Shown here piece after piece: positions 53,196 through 61,755 of a DNA stretch of 64,000 nucleotides (position 1 is the first letter of the stretch; each line of letters starts with the position of its first letter). The translations under genes and the position numbers were made by a program. Location of the stretch: assembly GCF_036416795.1 (NCBI RefSeq), contig NZ_CP143867.1, forward strand, positions 6,068,001 through 6,132,000, written 5' to 3'. Source of the DNA: Bacteroides sp. MSB163 (GTDB lineage: Bacteria; Bacteroidota; Bacteroidia; Bacteroidales; Bacteroidaceae). Under the pieces are notes generated by a model that saw only the letters and a program-made list of their open reading frames with translations, was not told where the DNA came from and made no database searches.

Positions 53196-54062
53196 ATGGC
53201 AAGTAATTATATTCGTTTCGATTGGGCTATGAAGCGTTTATCGCGCAATAAAGCCAATTTCCGAATACTTGAAGGGTTTCTGTCCATCTTATTTAATGAA
53301 GCCATTACCATTTTAGATATTTTTGAAACCAAACGAAATGCAGACGATGATATCTGTGAAAGGTTTCGAATCAATCTGTTAATTCAGAATACAAAAGGAC
53401 AACAAATATTAGTCGAAATACAGAATAATAATGAATATGCTTATTATCAACGAATTCTTTTCGGGTTATCTAAAACATTGACCGAATACATCAATCGAGG
53501 AGAAGGCTATGACAAGGTACGAAAAGTATATAGCGTCAACATAGTATACTTCTCCTTAGGCAACGGAAAAGATATCGTATATCATGGTAAAACCGAATTC
53601 CGCGGTATTCACGAAGGTGACATTTTGGAACTAACTCCTTTCCAAAAACAAACCTTCAAGGTGAACCAAGTAAGTCAACTTTATCCTGAATACTATATTC
53701 TAAAAGTAAATGACTTTAATCAGGTAGCTAAAAGCCCTCTGGAAGAGTGGATTTATTACCTGAATACAGGAGATATTCCGGACAATGCCACAGCTCCGGG
53801 GCTACATGAAGCACGCGAACGTTTGAAACTGGACCGAATGAAAAAAGAAGAACTCGAAGCATATTACCGTCACTTAGATAATATCGTCATTCTCCGTGAC
53901 AATATATATACGGAGCGTGCAGAAGGACGTGCTGAGGGACGTGCAGAAGGAAGAGAAGAAGAACGCTATTCTATCGCACGAAATTTAAAACAGCTTGGCG
54001 CTTCAGAAGAAGTGATAATCAAAGCTACCGGATTATCTTCCGAAGAGATTAACAAGCCATAG
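53196..54062 (+). CDS. Rpn/PD-(D/E)XK nuclease family protein (transposase-related)
   Basis: A PD-(D/E)XK nuclease fold of the Rpn/YhgA-like type: YIRFDWAMKRLSRNKANFRILEGFL, then the catalytic core ...INLLIQNTKGQQILVEIQNNNEYAYYQRILFGLSK with Glu-x-Gln in place of E-x-K. The C-terminus carries the AEGRAEGRAEGREEER repeat typical of the family. Start at 53196, not 53163: AAGGAG lies 8 bases before it and the promoter TACCTTTG is at 53150-53157. Relatives promote recombination or act in phage defence. Confidence 0.88.
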   Translation: MASNYIRFDWAMKRLSRNKANFRILEGFLSILFNEAITILDIFETKRNADDDICERFRINLLIQNTKGQQILVEIQNNNEYAYYQRILFGLSKTLTEYINRGEGYDKVRKVYSVNIVYFSLGNGKDIVYHGKTEFRGIHEGDILELTPFQKQTFKVNQVSQLYPEYYILKVNDFNQVAKSPLEEWIYYLNTGDIPDNATAPGLHEARERLKLDRMKKEELEAYYRHLDNIVILRDNIYTERAEGRAEGRAEGREEERYSIARNLKQLGASEEVIIKATGLSSEEINKP

Positions 54063-54112
54063 CCCCCACCTTCATCAACACATATTTACATTTCCTCATT
54101 CATCCCCCACTC

Positions 54113-54140
54113 AGGCGAAAGACCGAAAAGTCTTTCGCCT
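54113..54140 (+). terminator. Terminator of the Rpn-family gene
   Basis: AGGCGAAAGAC (54113-54123) pairs perfectly with GTCTTTCGCCT (54130-54140), followed by TTTTTGTTTC. Confidence 0.93.
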
Positions 54141-54337
54141 TTTTTGTTTCGTGCCCTCATGCTTCCGTTATTTTTCACAAACCATGCCGTTCACTTGCCT
54201 TGTCACGGCAAAATTACACTACCTGTCCATCAAACTGTCCATAGACAAAGTGCGGTGGTTACACAGATAAGCCCTATCTTGAACTCGTAAGTTTTGCTGA
54301 TTGGCAAAACATGTACTGACAAACAAGAATATTGACA

Positions 54338-54919
54338 ATGGATATAAACACCACACTACTCGCCACGGCCGCCTTTATAGGCGGATGCGCCCTTGCCATC
54401 ACGGCACAGCAATGGTTGCAAACACACCGATGGCCCCGAATGCGCCGACGCATAGACACCCTGATAAAGCTGCGCGTAGAACAGCAGTTGCACCGCCACG
54501 AGGCAGAATGCCCCATGGCACAGATGCACGCCCAGCGAAACATCCTCTACAGCCCTCCCGCCGTGAAGAGCCAAAGCCACCAGATGCTGGTGGGCTTCAT
54601 GATGACCTACTACCCCGACTTCCTGAAGCAACTGACAGCACACACCGACGGCCGCCTTTCCGACAGCGAAGAGCATACCTGTTTTCTCATCAAGCTGGGT
54701 CTGCGAAACAAACAGATAGCCCAAAGCATGGGCATCACGCCCAACAGCGTGATAAAGACCAAACAACGCCTGCGACAGAAACTGAAAGGCCTGCCCGCCG
54801 ACGAAGACCTGACACGATGGCTCCAGCTACTGGGCGAACCGCTGGACAAACTGCCGCCCGGACACATGATGTTCCTCGGAGAGCAGCCCGCCGAAGACAA
54901 AGAAACAAAAATCAGATAA
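54338..54919 (+). CDS. Membrane-anchored helix-turn-helix protein
   Basis: A short N-terminal hydrophobic helix (ATAAFIGGCALAITA) is followed by a basic middle. The C-terminal helix-turn-helix of LuxR/sigma-like form reads LSDSEEHTCFLIKLGLRNKQIAQSMGITPNSVIKTKQRLRQKL. The same C-terminal style ends the 698-residue TPR protein at 59570. Start ATG 54338. This opens a visibly GC-rich stretch. It precedes the Ser/Gly-rich small protein and the fimbrillin-like gene by 32 bp and may control them. Confidence 0.75.
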   Translation: MDINTTLLATAAFIGGCALAITAQQWLQTHRWPRMRRRIDTLIKLRVEQQLHRHEAECPMAQMHAQRNILYSPPAVKSQSHQMLVGFMMTYYPDFLKQLTAHTDGRLSDSEEHTCFLIKLGLRNKQIAQSMGITPNSVIKTKQRLRQKLKGLPADEDLTRWLQLLGEPLDKLPPGHMMFLGEQPAEDKETKIR

Positions 54920-54951
54920 TGACAACATTTTTATTAACCCTTAAAAAACAA

Positions 54952-55221
54952 ATGATTATGAGAACAGAACAAATGAAACAACACCAAGCCCCGGCCACAC
55001 ATACCCCCGCCGGCAACAAGATGACCTACACGCCACCGCAAATGGAAGTGATTAAGATGGACCTGGAAGGCAGCGTGATGAGTGCCAGCCTTACGGGTTT
55101 TGAGAGTGGTGGCAGTTGGGGAAGCCCCTCCCGAAGCAGCAATGCCCACCGAGGCTATAACTCCGCGTCGAGCAGCGACTTGGAAGACCTAATAAACGAC
55201 ATCCTCACCGTGGAGCAATAA
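54952..55221 (+). CDS. Ser/Gly-rich small protein, possible secreted or modified peptide
   Basis: 89 residues (87 from the ATG at 54958). After a polar start comes MTYTPPQMEVIKMDLEGSVM, the Y-x-P-P-x-x-E-V-I pattern seen in many small Bacteroides proteins of unknown role. A Ser/Gly/Asn-rich segment (SASLTGFESGGSWGSPSRSS) and an acidic tail follow. No signal peptide. Its place between a regulator and a fimbrillin-like gene suggests one operon. Confidence 0.72.
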   Translation: MIMRTEQMKQHQAPATHTPAGNKMTYTPPQMEVIKMDLEGSVMSASLTGFESGGSWGSPSRSSNAHRGYNSASSSDLEDLINDILTVEQ

Positions 55222-55266
55222 CAAAAACAAGTAATCATCCTAAAAGAAAAGAAAGGAAACAAAACC

Positions 55267-56301
55267 ATGAAACATATATATAATAAGGTATATAAAGCAG
55301 CCATAGCAGCCCTCATGCTGACCGCCGCCACAGCCTGCACCAACGAAATGCCCCTACCGGACAACGCACAAGAACCGGACACCAAACCCGTAACCGGCAC
55401 ACTGACCACCGTAACCGTATCGCAAGACGCAGGCGCGCAGACAAGGTTGAACTACCAAGAAAACGGCGGTAAGATGGACGTAATCTGGAAGACGGGGGAC
55501 GAAATATACATAGGCGTGCCGCCTGCCCAAGGAACGGAAGAAAGCAGAAAAACCCTTGAGCAAGCCGGCTTCAAGAAATACACCTGCAACCAAGCCAATG
55601 GAACCCAAGCTACATTTACATCCACAGGCGGACTTACCGGCGTCACCTCGGGAACGAAACTCTTTGCCTTCCACGTAAATCCCAAGAATGCACTCATATA
55701 CGACAATGGAAAGGATTTTCGAGCTTGCCTCAGCTATCTCACAAAGAAGCCGAAAAATGCCGCTCCTACTGTACAAAAAGAACCGGATTCATTCGTTGAG
55801 CAACGGCAGACCACGAACAACAGCACCGCCCACATCTCCGATTACGATTTCATGTACGCCACCGCTACTTATACCGACGAAGGTCAAACTCATTTTTCCT
55901 TTAAACAACACGTATCACTGATGAAGTTCACCCTGCAGCTACCTGATAATTCAAAGAATAAGAATGTGAAGAAACTGGAATTAACCGCTACCGGCGGTGA
56001 CAGCAGCTATGGGCTCTCACTCTACCGTAGTGTTAATCTGAAGTCTGGGTATGCCGGAGGGCAAGGTATCGGAGATGCTCGTCTAATTCTCCACTTGGGA
56101 GAGGGTGAAAATGGTTTCCAGTGTACTGACGGAAAGCTGATAGCCTACTTAGTGCGTGGCAATGCAGGTAGCGGGGGAATCATCATCACAGTGACGGATA
56201 CTGAGGGTAGCGAATACACCGTAACGCTGAGCGGTGGCGCGATATCTTCGGGTAAATACTACACCGTAACGGCAAACCTCACAAAGAAGGTTGCCAACTA
56301 A
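55267..56301 (+). CDS. Fimbrillin-like (Mfa1-type) lipoprotein
   Basis: Lipoprotein signal MKHIYNKVYKAAIAALMLTAATAC with Cys about 24. The next segments, TRLNYQENGGKMDVIWKTGDEIYI and VSLMKFTLQLPDNSKNKNVKKLELTATGG, are the usual two-part pattern of Bacteroidetes fimbrillins. The C-terminus GGAISSGKYYTVTANL is also typical. Length is 344 residues. It is probably a surface pilin or surface protein exported as a lipoprotein. Confidence 0.85.
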   Translation: MKHIYNKVYKAAIAALMLTAATACTNEMPLPDNAQEPDTKPVTGTLTTVTVSQDAGAQTRLNYQENGGKMDVIWKTGDEIYIGVPPAQGTEESRKTLEQAGFKKYTCNQANGTQATFTSTGGLTGVTSGTKLFAFHVNPKNALIYDNGKDFRACLSYLTKKPKNAAPTVQKEPDSFVEQRQTTNNSTAHISDYDFMYATATYTDEGQTHFSFKQHVSLMKFTLQLPDNSKNKNVKKLELTATGGDSSYGLSLYRSVNLKSGYAGGQGIGDARLILHLGEGENGFQCTDGKLIAYLVRGNAGSGGIIITVTDTEGSEYTVTLSGGAISSGKYYTVTANLTKKVAN

Positions 56302-56608
56302 ACCTGCCCCGCCGAAATACGGCGTGCAGAAAGAAGGAAATACAGACTGCCATCCCGGGCCATACGTCCCTGCCCGGACGGCAGCCTCACCCACACAAAA
56401 AAGGACGAAACACCCTAATCCGCCTGCATCAGGAAAGGAGGAAGACATCGCAGGAGAGGTCACACACAGAAAAGACTTCCCAAGCCACCGGGGAATACAG
56501 TCGGCGGCACGCTGCCTCACCCTCACTCTCGTTTTTTTGCCGTTCCTCCCTGCCGGGAAAGCTGCGAAGAGGAAGAGAGAGGGAAACACAGATAAAAACA
56601 AATTCATT
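56302..56608. other. GC-rich gap after the fimbrillin-like gene
   Basis: 307 bp. A hairpin CTGCC-AT-CCCGGGC with its near complement (56347-56384) lies 45 bp after the fimbrillin stop and may end its transcript, though no T-tract follows. An open frame runs through the gap but has no sign of coding before the ATG at 56609. Confidence 0.5.
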
Positions 56609-56992
56609 ATGAAAAAAGAAATTATACTATCAGGAGCAGAAAAAGGCTATGCCTTGTCATGGAGCGCTTTCACACGCGCCAGCCGCGCAATCACCGTCAG
56701 CATGACGGACGAAACGGGTCATCGATATTTCACCCTCAACAAAGCCGACGAAGGCACAGGTCACTACGCCTACAAGTTCCTGGGCGAAGGCTCGGACACC
56801 TGCGCCGGCAGCCAACTGAAGGTGAGTATTGAGAACTCCTATCCCGAAGAACTCCAAACCGTGGTCAGCGCCACCCAGATATACGGCAGCGACGGACGTC
56901 TGAAAGGCATCTCCTACACCGTGTGTGCCGAAGATTATACGGATGCTAACTTCAGCGACTTCTACCTCAACGTAGTGGCCTGGCTGAAGTAA
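56609..56992 (+). CDS. Hypothetical protein, 127 aa
   Basis: MKKEIILSGAEKGYALSWSAFTR followed by beta-rich sequence (AITVSMTDETGHRYFTL) and the end DFYLNVVAWLK. No signal, no membrane helix, no family recognised. It lies between the fimbrillin-like gene and the HU-like gene in the GC-rich stretch. The longer upstream frame (from 56291) is not supported. Confidence 0.65.
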   Translation: MKKEIILSGAEKGYALSWSAFTRASRAITVSMTDETGHRYFTLNKADEGTGHYAYKFLGEGSDTCAGSQLKVSIENSYPEELQTVVSATQIYGSDGRLKGISYTVCAEDYTDANFSDFYLNVVAWLK

Positions 56993-57092
56993 GCGGAGAA
57001 AAGCACTTCTGATGCGTCCCCCTTGATTGACGAATATTAAGATAAATCCTGATAATAAATGCAGACTTAGCGGAATACGGCTTCACCTCGCT

Positions 57093-57180
57093 GACACTTA
57101 GCACAAGTATCCCCGACACTTAGCACAGGTGTCCATGACACTTAGCACAAGTATCGCTGACACTTAGCACAAGTGTCAGC
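57093..57180. repeat. Four palindromic repeats with exact 22-bp period before the HU-like gene
   Basis: GACACTTAGCAC begins at 57093, 57115, 57137 and 57159, exactly 22 bp apart. Each unit is a palindrome GACACTT-AGCAC-AAGTGTC (perfect in copy 4, near perfect in the others). It ends 73 bp before the HU-like gene. Confidence 0.95.
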
Positions 57181-57253
57181 ACCCCTAAAAAACCGCTCCA
57201 CAAGCCCTCTGCACAAGGCTCAGGCAGATGTTTCACTTAAAAAACCATAGAAT

Positions 57254-57724
57254 ATGGCATTTTTCAAACCTATTTACAAAAAATTGTCCAAGAAGTGGCA
57301 TCCCCAAGCCGTGAGCGTGGGCAAACCCATCGAAATGGACGAGCTTTGCAAGCAGATAGCGCTCATCTCCACCGTGAGCAGCGCCGACACCAAAGCTACC
57401 CTCGAAGCCCTCGGCCTTGTGCTGGGGACATGTATGAACACCGGTCGCACGGTACACGTGGAGGGTCTGGGAACCTTCTACTACACCTGCATCTCCACCG
57501 GCAAAGGCCTGGACACGGCCGAAAAGGTGAACGCCAACCAAATCTCCGGCACCCGCGTACGCTTCGTGCCCGAGTCGCATCGGCAAGGCAGCACCATCAC
57601 CCGCGGCCTCGTCGGCGAAAACGTGACGTGGGCAAATATCAACTCCATCAGCCAGTTGGACGGCACAGGCAGTGGCGGCAGCAGCGGCGGAGACGGAGGA
57701 ATAGAGGAAAATCCGTTGGGATAA
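57254..57724 (+). CDS. HU-like DNA-binding protein
   Basis: HU-fold protein of the Bacteroidetes type: KWHPQAVSVGKPIEMDELCKQIALISTVSSADTKATLEALGLVL and TVHVEGLGTFYYTCIS, then RVRFVPESHRQG. A Gly/Ser-rich acidic tail ends the 156 residues. It should bind and bend DNA. It lies directly after the 22-bp palindromic array and could bind it. Confidence 0.88.
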   Translation: MAFFKPIYKKLSKKWHPQAVSVGKPIEMDELCKQIALISTVSSADTKATLEALGLVLGTCMNTGRTVHVEGLGTFYYTCISTGKGLDTAEKVNANQISGTRVRFVPESHRQGSTITRGLVGENVTWANINSISQLDGTGSGGSSGGDGGIEENPLG

Positions 57725-57977
57725 CCGAAACCGAACTCCGTTGCGATAACCGGGCGGGAGGCGAACACGGCACTCATGCGCCCCTACGCCCTCCCTCGAT
57801 GCAGAGAGAGGAACAGCAGCAGACAGGCGGACAGCTATTTGCTGTTGTTCTATTTAGAAACGAACTGATTTTAAGGGGGATATTTCGTTAGAGTACACCT
57901 TTTTTTCGTACCTTTGGCATACCAAACCTCTAAGAGGAATATGGGTATAAAACATTTTATTACAAAGGAGAAAAATT

Positions 57978-58172
57978 ATGAGAAATTACAAAATCATCAG
58001 TGAAGGTCAAGACCATGTCACAGTGGAAATAAGTAAAAGTTTCTTCAAGAGAATGATGCAATGGGAAGAAAGCTTCAAAGTGGCCAAAGCTATCCGCCGC
58101 GGCCTGAACGAACGTGATAAATATCCTGAACTGAGTCGTGAGGAGGCTGAAAAGGAAATAGAAAAATGGTAA
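57978..58172 (+). CDS. Small antitoxin-like protein
   Basis: 64 residues, basic then acidic (SFFKRMMQWEESFKVAKAIRRGLNERDKYPELSREEAEKEIEKW), of the size and shape of an antitoxin. The end overlaps the next gene by 7 bp. Promoter TACCTTTG at 57909-57916. Role inferred from the toxin next to it. Confidence 0.75.
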   Translation: MRNYKIISEGQDHVTVEISKSFFKRMMQWEESFKVAKAIRRGLNERDKYPELSREEAEKEIEKW

Positions 58173-58516
58173 GAGAAGCTGTAAAGTTCCAGTTCTCGGA
58201 CGATTTTAAGGTCGCCTTCAAACGACTATTGAAAAAATATCGTACGTTGAAACAAGATTTGTTGAAGGTTATGGACGAAATTCAGGAATCTCCGTCGGAG
58301 GTCGGCGTTCCTCTTTTTGCAACCGTCCGTAAAATGCGTATGGCTATTTCAGCAAAAGGGCGGGGAAAAAGTGGCGGTGCTCGCCTCATCCTCAGTCTGT
58401 ACCAACAAGAAGGGATTGTCTTCTTTCTCTTTATTTATGATAAGAATGAAATGGAAAATGTTTCAGATGAGTTCATTAAAGAGATTTTAAAAGATATGGA
58501 AGATGCGGAAAACTAA
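58166..58516 (+). CDS. RelE/HigB-type toxin-like protein
   Basis: 116 residues with the RelE-superfamily outline: FSDDFKVAFKRLLKKYRTLKQDLLKVMDEI, VRKMRMAISAKGRGKSGGARLILSL and VFFLFIYDKNEMENVS. The Arg-rich strand resembles mRNA-cleaving RelE-type toxins. It overlaps the antitoxin gene, so the pair is translated together. Confidence 0.78.
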   Translation: MVREAVKFQFSDDFKVAFKRLLKKYRTLKQDLLKVMDEIQESPSEVGVPLFATVRKMRMAISAKGRGKSGGARLILSLYQQEGIVFFLFIYDKNEMENVSDEFIKEILKDMEDAEN

Positions 58517-58589
58517 GAGAAAATAACCCCGCTCCACAGCCTGTTTCGCTTTCATCGTGAGGAACTCCATTCGCTCCTACACACTCATT

Positions 58590-58883
58590 TCAGACGTATA
58601 TCGCATCACGATCAAGGTTTTGGCGAAAACTATGGAACATGTTTTCGTGCAAGGTTATCAAATCTACTTTCCGATGAAAAAGCTTCCGCAACTCTTCCTG
58701 AATGCCGAAGCATGTGAAGCAACTGGGACGACGCAACTTGATTATGACATCAATATCGCTCTTCTCGTCCTGTTCCCCCCGCGCCACGCTACCGAACAGT
58801 CCCAACTGTTCGATGCCATACTTGTCGGCAAACTTTTCCTTATAAGCCCGCAGACGGTCGACGATCTCCTGGGTGGTTTCCAT
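58590..58883 (-). CDS. Minimal nucleotidyltransferase (MNT)
   Basis: 97 residues with the polymerase-beta-like signature LGLFGSVARGEQDEKSDIDVIIKL (Gly-Ser and Asp-x-Asp). MNT proteins usually pair with a HEPN toxin; no HEPN gene follows here. Promoter TAACTTTG at 58909-58916 (minus). Convergent with the RelE-type toxin gene. Confidence 0.87.
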   Translation of the reverse strand: METTQEIVDRLRAYKEKFADKYGIEQLGLFGSVARGEQDEKSDIDVIIKLRRPSCFTCFGIQEELRKLFHRKVDLITLHENMFHSFRQNLDRDAIYV

Positions 58884-59107
58884 ATCTTACTTCTTTTAGT
58901 GACAGGTACAAAGTTAGCGATTTCCTCAAGAAAGAGAAGACATACCGCGGAAAATATACCGCTACGCACTCATTTTTACGAAGTTTGCCCCGGCATCTGT
59001 TGTTATGGTACGTGAATAATCGGTCATTTTTAAGAGTTTATGTGCAGAGGGTAACACTTTTTTCTTTATCTTTGTTTCACGAAAAAAGTATCCTAAAAAG
59101 AGACATT

Positions 59108-59431
59108 ATGAAACGCAACGCCAATAAAGTACTCGAAAGCATCCGCCAGTCGCTGGCTCAACACCTGCCTTCCGGCGGACGTGCCGTGCTGTTCGGATCG
59201 CAAGCACGCGGCGACGCACGCCCGGACTCGGACTGGGACAGACTTATCGTACTTGACAAGGAGAAACTCGAAACTGCCGATTACGACACTGTCAGCTATC
59301 CGCTCACCACGCTAGGCTGGGACTTGGGTGAACGCATCAATCCCATCATGTACACCCTGAAGGAGTGGACCGCAAGCCACATCACTCCGTTTTATAAAAA
59401 CGTTGAACAAGAAGGAATTATACAGGTATGA
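59108..59431 (+). CDS. Second nucleotidyltransferase-domain protein
   Basis: 107 residues: AVLFGSQARGDARPDSDWDRLIVLDKE holds the Gly-Ser and Asp-x-Asp of the family (Asp-Trp-Asp here). Promoter TATCTTTG at 59067-59074. The TGA stop overlaps the ATG of a very short frame (ATGA). Confidence 0.85.
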   Translation: MKRNANKVLESIRQSLAQHLPSGGRAVLFGSQARGDARPDSDWDRLIVLDKEKLETADYDTVSYPLTTLGWDLGERINPIMYTLKEWTASHITPFYKNVEQEGIIQV

Positions 59432-59508
59432 GTTTAAGTGAAGAAGAAATCAGCGCAATGCGTGCCCCAGCAAGAGAACTTGTCGAAAAGATAAAGAAAC
59501 TGATATGA
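59428..59508 (+). CDS. 26-residue frame coupled to the nucleotidyltransferase
   Basis: Overlaps the upstream stop as ATGA and reads MSLSEEEISAMRAPARELVE, then KIKKLI and a stop. HEPN partners often start with a similar M-x-L-x-x-E-E pattern at this position, so this may be a cut-off HEPN gene. Low confidence that it is functional. Confidence 0.4.
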   Translation: MSLSEEEISAMRAPARELVEKIKKLI

Positions 59509-59569
59509 GAAACAATCTGGTTATATAACTTTGTCAGCAAATTACGGTATAAACCTGAAAACAACCACC

Positions 59570-61666
59570 ATGCATAAAATACCACAACCGCTACTACTAC
59601 TGTTACTACCACTGTGCCTCATCGCCTGTCATACCGGCAACGGAAGTGAAACCATCACCGGAAATGCAGCCGCCCCTCTCCGTTCTCCCCGCTACCACGC
59701 CGACAGCCTGCGTTTCCTCGCCGCCACAGAGCCACTCTACGACCAAAGGCGGGAGCGTGAAACCATCCCCTATCTCGACTCCATCTTCTTGCTGCCCGCC
59801 AGCCTCAATCCCGATGCCCCGCAACACTCTGACACCCTCAGCACTGCCGAAGGTCGCCTGCTCTGCAACCGTGCCTTGCGCTACCTGATGGTAAGCTACA
59901 ACCTGCTAATAGACTTTGAAGGCGGCTACCGCCACCTTGACAGCCTCCAACGCCTGCACCTCCCCTTTCTGGAACGCTACTGCCTGCGCGGCCTCCTCAC
60001 CGCCAAAGCCCAGATGCTGATGCCCCTCGACCGCCACGCCGAAGCCCTGCAATGCCTCGACCAAGCCATGAAGCTCGCCCGGACAGAAGACAGTATCGTC
60101 GCCACCCTCCCTTCCGGCCTCCTTGCCCGCGCACAAGCCACCGGACGCTTCGAATGTCCCGAGAACGACAGCTACTGGAGTGCCGCCGCCGGCATCACCT
60201 ACATGGGCGTGGACAGCGCAAGCACCCGTGCCGAGCAAGCCTTCCTGCGGGTTATCGACATTGCCCGCCACACCGGTTTCCGGGGTGGCCTCTATCCCCA
60301 TGCTATCGCCCGCCTCGCCGACATCTACCTGCACCAGGGTAAATATGAACAGAGCATCGCCCTCTGCCGCCAAGCCATTGCCTCCACTCCCTCCGACAAA
60401 CCCGACGAACAAGGGCAATATATCGCCGCCGAAAACCTGACCGAAGCCTACCGCCGTCTCGGCCTTTACGACGAAGCCCTGCGCTATTGCGCCATCGTGA
60501 CCGACGCCCCCAAAGACTTCGAGATACTGAACAACCTGCGCGGACGCTCCTACATCAACAAAGCCGCCGTCCTTGCCGAAATGAACCGTTCCGCTGATGC
60601 CCTCGTCGCCCTGCAACAAGCCGACAGCTGCTTCAACCGTACAGGCAACGATTACTATAAGCTGCAAGCCGCCCTCGAACGCGCCCATCTGCTCACTTTG
60701 CAGCCCGACTCACTGGAAGCAGGCCTGCGCATTTTCACCACCCTCGAAGGACAGATACCTGCCCATCGCCAAGCCTTCTACCTTTACTATTACGGAAGCG
60801 CCTGTGCCCAAGCCGGACAATACCTCCGCGCCATCCCCCTGTTGGAAAGTGCCGTAACGGAATCGGAGAACATTTCCGAACGCCTCATGGCCCACCAGGC
60901 TGCCCGCCTGCTCACTGAGTGCTACCGCCATACCGGCCGTCTCGCCCTCCTTGCCGACTTCCTGCCCCGCTATCAAGCCCTTTCCGACTCCATAGCCAGC
61001 GACGCAAAGATACGCCAGCTTGCCGCCGCCAACATCCGCTTCGAAACCGAAAAGAAAGAGCAGGAAAACCGCGCCCTCACCGCCGAAGTGGCACTGAAGG
61101 ACAGTCGTCTGCGCACCACCCTCCTCGTTGGCACACTCTGCCTGCTGCTGGCTGCCGGCATCATCATTTGGGTAGTGATGAGACATCGTGCCATCCGCAT
61201 CCGGCAGGAAGCCGCCGCCACCCTGCTGCGCGAACAGGAAACGCAACTGCACAGCCTCATCCGCGACCGCCAGCAACTCAACGACCGCAATCTCGACCTG
61301 GTCCGCCAACTCTCCGACATCCAGGCCACACACGAAAGCACCTGCAACCTCGACAACATCATGGAGAGCCTGCAACAAAGCCTTTTCAGCAAAGAAGACA
61401 CCGAACGCTTCCGCCAAAACTTCTCCGCCGTTTATCCCACAGCACTGAACCGTCTGCGAAGCCGTTGCCCCGACCTGACCTACAGCGACGAACTCTTCTG
61501 CATGCTCGCCATGCTGCAACTGGACAACTTCGAAATGGCACGCACCTTGGGTATCAGCAAATCCAGTGTCTCGAAAACACGATACCGGATACGCATAAAA
61601 CTGGGATTGCCGGAAGGAGCTGATGCGGACATTGAAATCAGAAAAGTGATGTCCGCAGAAGAATAA
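59570..61666 (+). CDS. TPR lipoprotein with C-terminal helix-turn-helix (membrane regulator)
   Basis: Lipobox LLLPLCLIAC at the N-terminus (Cys about 20). Many TPR-like helices fill residues about 70-470 (AIARLADIYLHQGKYEQSIALCRQAI, AYRRLGLYDEALRYCAIVTD). A membrane helix (TTLLVGTLCLLLAAGIIIWVV, about 520-540), a coiled coil, and a LuxR-like helix-turn-helix (FEMARTLGISKSSVSKTRYRIRIKL) follow. The periplasmic TPR part likely senses, and the cytosolic HTH acts. Start ATG 59570 with promoter TAACTTTG at 59526-59533. Confidence 0.85.
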   Translation: MHKIPQPLLLLLLPLCLIACHTGNGSETITGNAAAPLRSPRYHADSLRFLAATEPLYDQRRERETIPYLDSIFLLPASLNPDAPQHSDTLSTAEGRLLCNRALRYLMVSYNLLIDFEGGYRHLDSLQRLHLPFLERYCLRGLLTAKAQMLMPLDRHAEALQCLDQAMKLARTEDSIVATLPSGLLARAQATGRFECPENDSYWSAAAGITYMGVDSASTRAEQAFLRVIDIARHTGFRGGLYPHAIARLADIYLHQGKYEQSIALCRQAIASTPSDKPDEQGQYIAAENLTEAYRRLGLYDEALRYCAIVTDAPKDFEILNNLRGRSYINKAAVLAEMNRSADALVALQQADSCFNRTGNDYYKLQAALERAHLLTLQPDSLEAGLRIFTTLEGQIPAHRQAFYLYYYGSACAQAGQYLRAIPLLESAVTESENISERLMAHQAARLLTECYRHTGRLALLADFLPRYQALSDSIASDAKIRQLAAANIRFETEKKEQENRALTAEVALKDSRLRTTLLVGTLCLLLAAGIIIWVVMRHRAIRIRQEAAATLLREQETQLHSLIRDRQQLNDRNLDLVRQLSDIQATHESTCNLDNIMESLQQSLFSKEDTERFRQNFSAVYPTALNRLRSRCPDLTYSDELFCMLAMLQLDNFEMARTLGISKSSVSKTRYRIRIKLGLPEGADADIEIRKVMSAEE

Positions 61667-61755
61667 TTGCATAGTATTCACTATCTTTGCAACAGTTCAA
61701 CCATTTGGAAACTATTAGCGTTATATTACTTATAAACATTATAATAGAAAGATTT

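Noticed and set aside
58985..59107. 41-residue extension of the second nucleotidyltransferase
   Set aside because: It spans the TATCTTTG promoter; the ATG at 59108 starts the family sequence.
59531..60700. Long frames on both strands inside the TPR gene
   Set aside because: They are shadows of GC-rich coding DNA; only the lipoprotein-TPR frame has motifs and a signal.
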